A stretch of 47,163 nucleotides of DNA from Bacteroidetes bacterium GWF2_35_48 (GTDB taxonomy: Bacteria; Bacteroidota; Bacteroidia; Bacteroidales; GWF2-35-48). The stretch is from the NCBI GenBank assembly GCA_001769125.1, contig MEOG01000134.1, positions 1 to 47,163 on the forward strand. The letters run 5' to 3'. Both the position numbers and the translations under genes were made by a program. This document shows positions 15,505-22,442 of this stretch, piece after piece (position 1 is the first letter of the stretch; each line of letters begins with the position of its first letter). The notes beneath the pieces are model-generated. The model searched no databases, was not told where the DNA came from, and worked only from the letters and a program-made list of their open reading frames with translations.

Positions 15505-16332
15505 ATGAAAAAGTTATTAGCAGTATTAGCGATTATGATTAGCACAATAGCAATCAACGCACAATGTGAGTACGATACTTCTTTAGCAGTAAAGACCACC
15601 ATTGGTATAGATGGTTATTTATATAGTGAAAATGCATCAACGACTTTTGATTATGGTGTTGCTGATACTGCATATTTTTATTTGAATCCCCCGAAGCATT
15701 GGAAATTGCTTCGAAATGAAGGAGATTTTATATTTGTTAATATAAGTCATATCAATTTTAGAAATAGTGATGGATACTATATGATATATGGTGGAAATAA
15801 TGATATTAAAATAGATTCTAATAGTGTATTGTCTGGGTCTTCTGGCGTATTAGTAAATAATACATATGAATTAAAATTGATTTATAATAATGTATCTGAT
15901 AGTTTATATAGCGGTTCTGTGACCATGAATTTTTGGGGAATAATCAATGACCCTATACATGGTATCGGAAATACATTAATGGGTATAAATGTTGGTGAAT
16001 CACATTACTGGGATATGTATGCGGGAGAAGCTAAAATAATTATAAATTACACGATATCCAACACGACCGGAATAAAAATAACAAGTGTTTCAACATCGTT
16101 TAACAATTCGAGTATATCATTAATCAACAACAATCTAATCGTAGATTATACATTATCTAAAGCAGAATCTTTACCGCTATACATATTCAATACTGCTGGA
16201 CAATTAGTATATCAAAATAATATTTCTGTAAATGCCGGAGAAAATCATTTTGAAAACCTTGTTAATCTTGAAAAAGGAATGTATGTGTGTAGGTTTGGTT
16301 CTTTGTTGCGGCAAAAAATCATTAAATTCTAA
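15505..16332 (+). CDS. Secreted T9SS cargo protein of unknown function
   Basis: The 275-residue protein has a signal peptide (residues 1-19, ending TIAINAQ), a central part of about 170 residues rich in beta-type sequence with no known domain, and a type A T9SS sorting domain at about 190-275. The sorting domain is recognised from the order LPLYIFNTAGQLVYQ, VNAGENHFENLVNLEKGMYV and a final basic RQKIIKF. It should be exported through the outer membrane. It is the last gene of the Uma2-like operon. Its stop codon lies inside the left direct repeat of the 403-bp element that follows. Confidence 0.75.
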   Translation: MKKLLAVLAIMISTIAINAQCEYDTSLAVKTTIGIDGYLYSENASTTFDYGVADTAYFYLNPPKHWKLLRNEGDFIFVNISHINFRNSDGYYMIYGGNNDIKIDSNSVLSGSSGVLVNNTYELKLIYNNVSDSLYSGSVTMNFWGIINDPIHGIGNTLMGINVGESHYWDMYAGEAKIIINYTISNTTGIKITSVSTSFNNSSISLINNNLIVDYTLSKAESLPLYIFNTAGQLVYQNNISVNAGENHFENLVNLEKGMYVCRFGSLLRQKIIKF

Positions 16333-16336
16333 AAGA

Positions 16337-16739
16337 CAGAACTCCTGACTTGGCAGCAGACTAAAATGTCGCCATTGTATACGCATGTTTATTTCTTTAC
16401 AGATTACAGGGCGCTCCTAACGGAGCTTATATTCAACTAACATATAAATTTTTCAATAAACAGTAAAATCCTAACGGATTTTTAGATTAAAGTTCCGATA
16501 GATAACGAGACTGTTTATAATAAATTACAGAGTCCGGTATAATAAGCTCCTTTAGGAGCACCCTGTAAATATAGCAGTTTTGGTAATAAGTAGGGAGTAC
16601 GTCAATTAATGAAGTTTTATATCTGATAATCAGCAATAACTTGATTGCAATAACGACAACTTTACGAATTTTCGGCAATTTAGTTTACGAGCGAATAAAC
16701 AGAAATTATTGATAATCAATTATCGAGTCAGGAGTTCTG
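16337..16739. mobile_element. 403-bp element with 13-bp inverted repeats and flanking direct repeats
   Basis: The arms CAGAACTCCTGAC (16337-16349) and GTCAGGAGTTCTG (16727-16739) are perfect inverted repeats. The right arm is followed at once by AAATTCTAAA (16740-16749), and the same ten bases precede the left arm (16324-16333) with three bases (AGA) between. With one A allowed as an insertion, the direct repeat is 12-13 bases. This is the layout of an inserted MITE or a deletion derivative of an IS; direct repeats of 10-13 bases are known in the IS4 group. There is no transposase inside. Confidence 0.7.
16404..16568. repeat. REP-like element with 27-base imperfect inverted arms
   Basis: The arms at 16404-16430 and 16542-16568 pair over 27 bases with two mismatches. 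Each arm also contains its own small hairpin (GCTCCTAACGGAGC on the left, GCTCCTTTAGGAGC on the right). A third hairpin, AAATCCTAACGGATTT, lies between them and shares the TAAC loop. The whole is nested inside the 403-bp element. Confidence 0.8.
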
Positions 16740-16771
16740 AAATTCTAAAGAGTTGTTTTTATTTATGGCAA

Positions 16772-16999
16772 CTTCCAATAAAGGAATTCATAAAGGAATC
16801 GCTTAAAACACTTGAAAACATAAAGGGTTTCTGGTCGGATGGCAATCTCGAAATACGTCAAAAAATTCAAAAAATACTGTTTACGGATGGCATTCAGTGG
16901 GACAAAAAAAACAGGGCAGTTCGAACTCCGTCAGTAAACAGGTATATTGCTTGTATTGTAGAAATGGCAAAGGATGCAGAATGCACAAAAAAAGAACGG
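16772..16999 (+). pseudogene. C-terminal remnant of a serine recombinase
   Basis: The frame encodes the tail of a Bacteroidota large serine recombinase: FIKESLKTLENIKGFW, then GNLEIRQKIQKILFTDG, then a WDKKN...RTPSVN ending. Everything N-terminal of this, including the catalytic domain, is missing; the 403-bp element lies immediately upstream. The open frame runs on through the tRNA terminator and into the tRNA gene on the other strand, giving a GLEPTTFGL tail that is not real protein homology. The fragment abuts the 3' end of tRNA-fMet, as expected for an integrase at a tRNA attachment site. Confidence 0.7.
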
Positions 17000-17021
17000 A
17001 GTGAGAATTTACTCACTCCGT
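16989..17021 (-). terminator. Terminator of the initiator tRNA gene
   Basis: Ten-base arms ACGGAGTGAG (16996-17005) and CTCACTCCGT (17012-17021) form a perfect stem with a six-base loop. On the minus strand the stem is followed by TCTTTTTTTG. Confidence 0.9.
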
Positions 17022-17030
17022 CCGGTTCAG

Positions 17031-17102
<72 letters not shown>

Positions 17103-17243
17103 ATATATTTTTGTAGAACGTTCTTTTTTAAGAGTTGCAAAGATACTGTTTTTCTACACATACGCAAACAAATACAACTATTTTTGAAAATAAATAAGTT
17201 TTGAAATTTTGCTCGTCTTCGTAGTATGAATAAAAAGCTGTGG

Positions 17244-17654
17244 TTATTGCACCAGAACTGTAGGTTCGTTTTTCTTTTTTTTGAAATAATTCAGCAGGCT
17301 CACTACTTCAAAAAGTGTATAAATAATATAGTAGCATATAAAAACAATCAGGAAGGGAATAGCTCTTGTTTTATCCTGAAATACATAAAGAACAATAATT
17401 GCAATATTTAAAATCATTTTTAATCCTGTCATAAGAATAAACATGGCAGAGAATTTTCCAAATTTATCTTCAGCTTTTTTCAGAAGCAAATAATGTGTTA
17501 GAGCGTATATTAAGAAAAAATAAAGAGGAATGAGGGGTAAGGCTTTAAAATAATACTGATTACAACAAAAAGCAAATAAGAGGTAGCTTGCACCGAAACA
17601 TAAGAGGGAAATAAAGAATGAATTTAGGATGAATTTTTTAAAATCGGCAGTCAT
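17244..17654 (-). CDS. Membrane protein following atpZ (AtpI-like)
   Basis: The 136-residue protein has four hydrophobic segments and a lysine-rich tail (LLNYFKKKKNEP). In many Bacteroidota a protein of this size sits between atpZ and the F0 a-subunit gene and is thought to help ATP synthase assembly. Its ATG overlaps the atpZ stop by four bases (ATGA). What normally follows, atpB and the rest of the F-type ATP synthase operon, is not here: the next feature on this strand is tRNA-fMet. The assignment rests mainly on context and topology. Confidence 0.6.
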   Translation of the reverse strand: MTADFKKFILNSFFISLLCFGASYLLFAFCCNQYYFKALPLIPLYFFLIYALTHYLLLKKAEDKFGKFSAMFILMTGLKMILNIAIIVLYVFQDKTRAIPFLIVFICYYIIYTLFEVVSLLNYFKKKKNEPTVLVQ

Positions 17655-17887
17655 TTTTTCTTTTTCAAAAGGTCTTTAATAACAATGTAAACTGCAACGA
17701 AAACTGAAAATATGCTTAGTGTAATTGTGAAAATGGGGAACTTAATCCCCATCCATTTATCTAATTTAATTCCGCCGAAAACTCCGATCAGAACAATGGC
17801 TATCATTTGAAATGCTATACTCGAATACCGGGCATAATCATTTAATTGGTTTTTCGATTTTTGGATCGGGTTGTCTGATTTCTGCAT
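17651..17887 (-). CDS. AtpZ/AtpI-family F-ATPase accessory protein
   Basis: From the ATG at 17887 this is a 78-residue protein with two membrane segments. It has the AtpZ layout: YARYSSIAFQMIAIVLIGVF (first TM), GIKLDKWMGIKFPIFT between, and a second TM ending in a KDLLKKKK tail. The family is associated with ion loading or assembly of the F0 sector. The frame is open to 17950 with an earlier Met, but the conserved part starts after residue 25 of that longer form. Either start overlaps the end of the bactofilin gene (50 bases from the chosen start). Confidence 0.8.
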   Translation of the reverse strand: MQKSDNPIQKSKNQLNDYARYSSIAFQMIAIVLIGVFGGIKLDKWMGIKFPIFTITLSIFSVFVAVYIVIKDLLKKKK

Positions 17888-18248
17888 TTGGCATAGATGA
17901 GGTTGTATTTCCCATATTGCAGGTTCCTGTGAAAAGCGCATTGGGTTCAATTGAGAGTTTATTGGTAATAATATCTCCTGAAATTTTTGCAGTAGCTTTT
18001 AAGGAAAGCAGTTCAGAAACTTTTATTTTCCCATCCATTTTCCCTGAAATTTCAGAGTTTTTGCAATTAATTTCTCCCATTACAGCACCTGTAGGACCAA
18101 TAATTACTTTTCCTTTTGTGGTTAAATTGCCGTTGAGATTTCCGTCAATGCGGATATCGCTATCACAAAGAACTTCTCCTTTGATGGTTGTTCCGGTACC
18201 TATAAGATTAATAGAATTTGATACAACAGGTTCGTCAATTTTTGCCAT
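17838..18248 (-). CDS. Bactofilin (polymer-forming cytoskeletal protein)
   Basis: The 136-residue protein has the right-handed beta-helix of bactofilins: repeated hydrophobic rungs from GTGTTIKGEVLCDSDIRIDG (about residues 17-36) through GKVIIGPTGAVMGEI and KISGDIITNKLSIEPNALFTG, with a disordered proline-containing tail (about 115-136). Bactofilins self-assemble into filaments near the membrane and guide wall shape. The gene follows fabH by 22 bases and its end overlaps atpZ, the usual Bacteroidota order. Confidence 0.93.
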   Translation of the reverse strand: MAKIDEPVVSNSINLIGTGTTIKGEVLCDSDIRIDGNLNGNLTTKGKVIIGPTGAVMGEINCKNSEISGKMDGKIKVSELLSLKATAKISGDIITNKLSIEPNALFTGTCNMGNTTSSMPNAEIRQPDPKIEKPIK

Positions 18249-18270
18249 AGCTGTAATGTTTTAGATTAGA

Positions 18271-19281
18271 TTATTTTGCAAATTTATCACCGTCATAAGC
18301 CCATTTCACATAGGCCGCTCCCCATGTAAATCCGGCACCGAAAGTTGTAAGAATTATGTTATCCCCTTTTTTAAGTTTTGATTCCCATTCCCATAAACAA
18401 AGCGGAAGCGTTGCGGCTGTTGTATTTCCGAATTTCTGAATGTTAATCATAACTTTTTCAGGATTCAGGTTCATACGGCGCGCAGTAGCTTCAATAATAC
18501 GCATATTTGCCTGATGAGGAACAAGCCATGTAATTGTATCTGAGTTCAGATTATTACGCTCCATAATTTCAACAGAAACATCTGCCATATTTGAAACAGC
18601 AGCTTTGAAAACCGCCTGTCCTTCTTGATATATAAAGTGTTCGCGGGCATCAATAGATTCATGTGATGAAGGTTTTACGGAGCCTCCTGCTTTTTGGTGC
18701 AGGTGAATTCGTCCATATCCATCTGATTGCAACTTGGAATCTAAAATTCCAAAATCTTCTGTTGTGGGTTCAAGAAGAACAGCACCGGCTCCGTCTCCGA
18801 AAATGCAGCAGGTTTGCCTGTCTGTATAATCAACAATGGAAGACATTTTTTCTGCGCCGACAATAATTACTTTTTTATATGCACCCGACTCAACGTATTT
18901 TGAACCTGTAATAAGTGCGAAAAGAAATCCGGAACAACCTGCATTTATATCGAAACTGAAAGCGTTTTTGATGCCTGTTTTATCGCTGATAATATTTGCT
19001 GTAGCAGGAAACTGATGATCAGGAGTAACGGTAGCGCAAATTAATAAATCAATTTCTTCGGGTTTTGTTTTTGTTTTTAACAGCAATTCATTTACCGCAG
19101 CTGCTCCTACATCTGAAGAGCCTTTCCCTTCTTCTCTGATTATTCTTCTTTCTCTGATACCTATTCTTGTCATGATCCACTCATCGGTGGTATCAACCAT
19201 TTTACTTAATTCTTCGTTCGTGAGAATATATTCTGGCAGTGCGCCGCCAACTCCTGTGATTGCTGCTTTTATTTTTGTCAT
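18271..19281 (-). CDS. fabH: Beta-ketoacyl-ACP synthase III
   Basis: The 336-residue enzyme condenses acetyl-CoA (or another primer) with malonyl-ACP to begin fatty-acid synthesis. The catalytic triad is intact: Cys in [13 protein letters not shown] (about residue 117), His in [11 protein letters not shown] (about 256) and Asn in [12 protein letters not shown] (about 286). The [10 protein letters not shown] segment near residue 40 is typical. Its ATG shares one base with the plsX stop (TAATG), so the two are translationally coupled. Confidence 0.97.
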   Translation of the reverse strand: MTKIKAAITGVGGALPEYILTNEELSKMVDTTDEWIMTRIGIRERRIIREEGKGSSDVGAAAVNELLLKTKTKPEEIDLLICATVTPDHQFPATANIISDKTGIKNAFSFDINAGCSGFLFALITGSKYVESGAYKKVIIVGAEKMSSIVDYTDRQTCCIFGDGAGAVLLEPTTEDFGILDSKLQSDGYGRIHLHQKAGGSVKPSSHESIDAREHFIYQEGQAVFKAAVSNMADVSVEIMERNNLNSDTITWLVPHQANMRIIEATARRMNLNPEKVMINIQKFGNTTAATLPLCLWEWESKLKKGDNIILTTFGAGFTWGAAYVKWAYDGDKFAK

Positions 19282-20219
19282 TATTTTAAAGCTTCTTTAA
19301 TTTTTTGACTCACTTTTGCTTCAATAACATCTTTTGTATGCAAGATCATGTTTTTGATAGCGACCGGTCCGGATATTCCATGACCAATCATTACAGTTGA
19401 GTTTATTCCTAGTACGGGAGTTCCTCCATACAATTCAAAATTAAATTTATCAAAGAATTCATCCGAGCGATTTCTTCTTTTGATTAGGGAATAAAAAGCT
19501 TCCGCTTCTTTTAACATAACATTTCCAGTGAAACCATCTGCTATAATGACGTCTGCTTTATCGTTAAATATTTCGTTTGCTTCAATGTTTCCAATAAAAT
19601 TGAAATCTTGAGTATTTTTCATCAATTCGTAAGTTGCCTTGGTAATAAGGTTTCCTTTTTCTTCTTCAGAACCAATATTTAAAAGGGCAACGCGTGGATT
19701 TTTAATACCTGCAACGCTTTCTGCATATATTTTTCCTAATATACCATATTGATAAAGTACATCAGGACGGCAGTCTGAATTAATCCCCACGTCTAAAATA
19801 TACGAATAGCCTCCATGTTCTTGAGGAAGCGGACTCATAATGCAAGGACGCATAATGCCTTCAATGGCCTTAATTGTATACATACAGCCCACGAGCATTG
19901 CGCCCGTGCTTCCCGCGCTTGCAAAACCGTCAATTTCATTTTTATGCAGCATATTAAATCCAACGGTTATGCTCGAGTTTGGTTTTTGAGAAAAAGCCTT
20001 GGAGGGGTGGTCGCCCATTTCAATAACTTCTGTTGTTGGAACAATTTCAAAACCCGAAGGGTCAATTTTTTCTCTCTGGCATATTGCTCTGATACTGTCT
20101 TCGTTGCCGATTAGTACCAGACGTATGTCAGGAGTTAGTTCCTTAAAAGCTAAAATGGATCCCAGCATTATGCCCTCAGGAGCATAATCGCCACCCATAA
20201 TGTCTATTCCAATCCTCAT
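19281..20219 (-). CDS. plsX: Phosphate acyltransferase PlsX
   Basis: The 312-residue enzyme makes acyl-phosphate from acyl-ACP for phospholipid synthesis. Signatures are the start [46 protein letters not shown], and the late [20 protein letters not shown]. The length and start are normal. It sits between rpmF (19 bases upstream) and fabH (one-base overlap), the widely conserved yceD-rpmF-plsX-fabH order that links ribosome and membrane synthesis. Confidence 0.97.
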   Translation of the reverse strand: MRIGIDIMGGDYAPEGIMLGSILAFKELTPDIRLVLIGNEDSIRAICQREKIDPSGFEIVPTTEVIEMGDHPSKAFSQKPNSSITVGFNMLHKNEIDGFASAGSTGAMLVGCMYTIKAIEGIMRPCIMSPLPQEHGGYSYILDVGINSDCRPDVLYQYGILGKIYAESVAGIKNPRVALLNIGSEEEKGNLITKATYELMKNTQDFNFIGNIEANEIFNDKADVIIADGFTGNVMLKEAEAFYSLIKRRNRSDEFFDKFNFELYGGTPVLGINSTVMIGHGISGPVAIKNMILHTKDVIEAKVSQKIKEALK

Positions 20220-20238
20220 AAGTAGTGTGGCTAATTAG

Positions 20239-20424
20239 TTATACTGCAACTTTCTTTTCAATAGCGAGTTTTCCTCTGTAGTAGCCACATTCCGGGCATA
20301 CCCTGTGATATTGAACCTGAGCATTGCAGTTTGAGCAGGCAGCTAATGTTGGAGCTACAGCTTTGTCGTGAGTTCTTCTTTTGTTCCTTCTTTGTTTTGA
20401 AATTTTGTGTTTAGGATGTGCCAT
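20239..20424 (-). CDS. rpmF: 50S ribosomal protein L32
   Basis: The 61-residue protein begins MAHPKHKISKQRRNKRRTHD, the L32 signature, and carries the zinc-binding pairs CSNC and CPEC (about residues 35-38 and 48-51). It is a structural protein of the large ribosomal subunit. It lies between yceD and plsX with gaps of 17 and 19 bases. Confidence 0.97.
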   Translation of the reverse strand: MAHPKHKISKQRRNKRRTHDKAVAPTLAACSNCNAQVQYHRVCPECGYYRGKLAIEKKVAV

Positions 20425-20441
20425 TTTATAAATATTTAATA

Positions 20442-20969
20442 TTAATTCAATAATTTCTTTAAATCATCCCATCGTCCATCTGTAGTACTGGTTTCTTTTA
20501 CTGAAAGGCTTTGAATTTTTTTAAGCATTTCCAGATTACAGGTGTTTTTTCCTTTTTTATCGTCAGGATGAACTCTTCTCAATGGAAGGCTCAAGATAAC
20601 AAATTCATAGATATATTGCGCTATGCAGATTTCTGTCTGTGTTTGTGTTATGAAAACGATTTCATCGTCTTCTTTGTCATCTTCTTCAGAAATATTACGT
20701 TTTAAAAAAAGAGAACCTGTATAGCTGACAGAAACATCCATGAGATCTAAACATCTGTCGCACTCTGTCTTTATTGTACCACGAATGTCAAAGAGCAATT
20801 CTGATAAATGGGATTTTTTTATGAAACGCACTTCTACGTTTAGAATCCCTGATGCAATTGGTGATTCGGCAAACTGAACGAAAAATTCATCATCTGCAAT
20901 GAATTGAAACGAATGTGTTCCTTCATGCAGTCCTCCAAAGGAAATCGTGTATTTTTCCAAATAGTTCAA
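20442..20969 (-). CDS. YceD/DUF177 family protein
   Basis: The 175-residue protein has the DUF177 core: GTIKTECDRCLDLMDVSVSY (about residues 64-83) and, further on, a DDEIVFITQTQTEICIAQYI stretch, followed by LSLPLRRVHPDD (about 127-138). The CDRC pair is the usual conserved cysteine motif. In bacteria and plastids the family affects 23S rRNA accumulation. It starts the yceD-rpmF-plsX-fabH cluster. Confidence 0.9.
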   Translation of the reverse strand: MNYLEKYTISFGGLHEGTHSFQFIADDEFFVQFAESPIASGILNVEVRFIKKSHLSELLFDIRGTIKTECDRCLDLMDVSVSYTGSLFLKRNISEEDDKEDDEIVFITQTQTEICIAQYIYEFVILSLPLRRVHPDDKKGKNTCNLEMLKKIQSLSVKETSTTDGRWDDLKKLLN

Positions 20970-21067
20970 ACCGCCAACACTATTACTAAAATAGGGTGCA
21001 AAATTATAAATTAATATTTAAAAAAAAAATATTTGAGGAAATGTTATAACCGTCCTGATAATCAGCC

Positions 21068-22225
21068 TTATGGCTGTTTTTTAAGCGCGATACGGAAAGT
21101 TGTGCCCGAATTCAGCTCTGAACTTTTAACGAAAATTTTCCCGTTATGGTAAGTTTCTATAATTCGTTTTGACAAAGAAAGACCTAATCCCCAGCCCCTT
21201 TGTTTTGTTGTATACCCGGGTTGAAAAATGGTTTTAAATTTTGATTTTGCAACGCCCTTCCCAGAATCTTTTATATCTACATAAACAACCTGAACATTAT
21301 CAGTGATATAGACATCAATCGTTCCGGAGCCATCCATGGCATCCACCGCATTTTTACATAGATTTTCAATTACCCATTCAAAAAGTGCTTCATTTATTGG
21401 AACATAAATTTCTTGATTTTCTGTAGCATGCAAATTGAAAACAACCTTGCTTGAGGTGCGGGATTTCATATAATTTGAGGCTGAGGAAACTACGGTATGA
21501 ATGTTTGTGCTGGTAAGTACCGGAGCAGAGCCAATTTTTGAAAATCTGTCCGTTATAGTCTGCAAGCGGGAAACATCTTTTTCAAGCTCTGAAACAAGTT
21601 GTGCATCAATACTTTGAAGCTTTAAAAGTTCAGACCATGCCATAAGAGAAGAAATGGGTGTTCCCAACTGATGCGCTGTTTCTTTTGATAAGCCAAGCCA
21701 TACCTGATTTTGCTCTGCTTTACGCGAAATACTGAATGCAAAATAAGATACAAGAATGAAAAGAAAAATTACCCCGAGCTGAATAAAAGGGTAATACGCA
21801 AGTTTTGTAAGTATCAGAGAATCTTTGTAATAAATAAATTGACTTTGTGTAGGACTAAATTTTATTTCAATTCGCTCGTGTTGCTGTTTCATTATTTGCA
21901 ACTGGACTTTAAGAAATTCCGGCTTTAATGATTTTAACGAATCAAGATTTCTGAAACAAATAACACTGTCTTTATCGTCTGTTAAAATAACCGGAACGGT
22001 TTCATTGTTTCTTACAACTTCAAAAACAAAACTGACATCCTGATCTGTATTCTCAAGTGATGAAAGCTGCTTCATCCCCTCGGCCCATAGCTCAGCTTTT
22101 TTTCGTTCTTCGTCCGATAATTTTTTCACAAGAACATTGGTATACCACAAAGAGGAAATGCCTATTATTACAGCGGTAATAAAAAGCACAAGTTTCCATG
22201 TTTGTTTTTTTGAATAAATGTTCAT
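21068..22225 (-). CDS. Orphan sensor histidine kinase
   Basis: The 385-residue protein has an N-terminal TM (about residues 10-28), an extracytoplasmic domain of about 115 residues, a second TM (about 144-163), a HisKA segment with the phosphoacceptor in LSKETAHQLGTPISSLMAWS, and an HATPase domain with N box ENLCKNAVDAMDG, G1 DSGKGVAKSKF and G2 RGWGLGLSLSKRI. There is no HAMP or receiver domain, and no response regulator gene is adjacent. The input signal is unknown. The gene is transcribed toward the yceD operon with a 98-base gap. Confidence 0.92.
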   Translation of the reverse strand: MNIYSKKQTWKLVLFITAVIIGISSLWYTNVLVKKLSDEERKKAELWAEGMKQLSSLENTDQDVSFVFEVVRNNETVPVILTDDKDSVICFRNLDSLKSLKPEFLKVQLQIMKQQHERIEIKFSPTQSQFIYYKDSLILTKLAYYPFIQLGVIFLFILVSYFAFSISRKAEQNQVWLGLSKETAHQLGTPISSLMAWSELLKLQSIDAQLVSELEKDVSRLQTITDRFSKIGSAPVLTSTNIHTVVSSASNYMKSRTSSKVVFNLHATENQEIYVPINEALFEWVIENLCKNAVDAMDGSGTIDVYITDNVQVVYVDIKDSGKGVAKSKFKTIFQPGYTTKQRGWGLGLSLSKRIIETYHNGKIFVKSSELNSGTTFRIALKKQP

Positions 22226-22260
22226 TGTCTTTTAATATCTAATGTTACGCAAAATGATTT

Positions 22261-22396
22261 TTTGTCGGAAGTCCGAAGCGATCTTGCTCTACAGTCTACA
22301 GTCTGACTGACTGCCGACTTTTTGACTGCTGACTTCCGGCTTCCAGCTTCCGGCTTCCGGCTTCCAGCTTCCGGCTTCCGGCTTCTGACTTCCAAC
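22261..22396. repeat. Heptamer array in the kinase/murF-alr spacer
   Basis: Nine consecutive 7-base units of the form (G/A)(G/A)CTTCC/T run from 22331 to 22393, preceded by GACTG words (22305-22330). Their complements, CGGAAGTC and ACAGTCTACAGTCT, occur on the left at 22266-22304. The array is a smaller member of the CAGTC family at 9619-9914. Confidence 0.85.
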
Positions 22397-22442
22397 TCCT
22401 CAAAGACGTATTAAAAAAAATATGGTTGCAAACAGTCTCAAT

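Noticed and set aside
21068-22225. Two-component pair
   Set aside because: No response regulator is found on either side of the histidine kinase; it is called an orphan.
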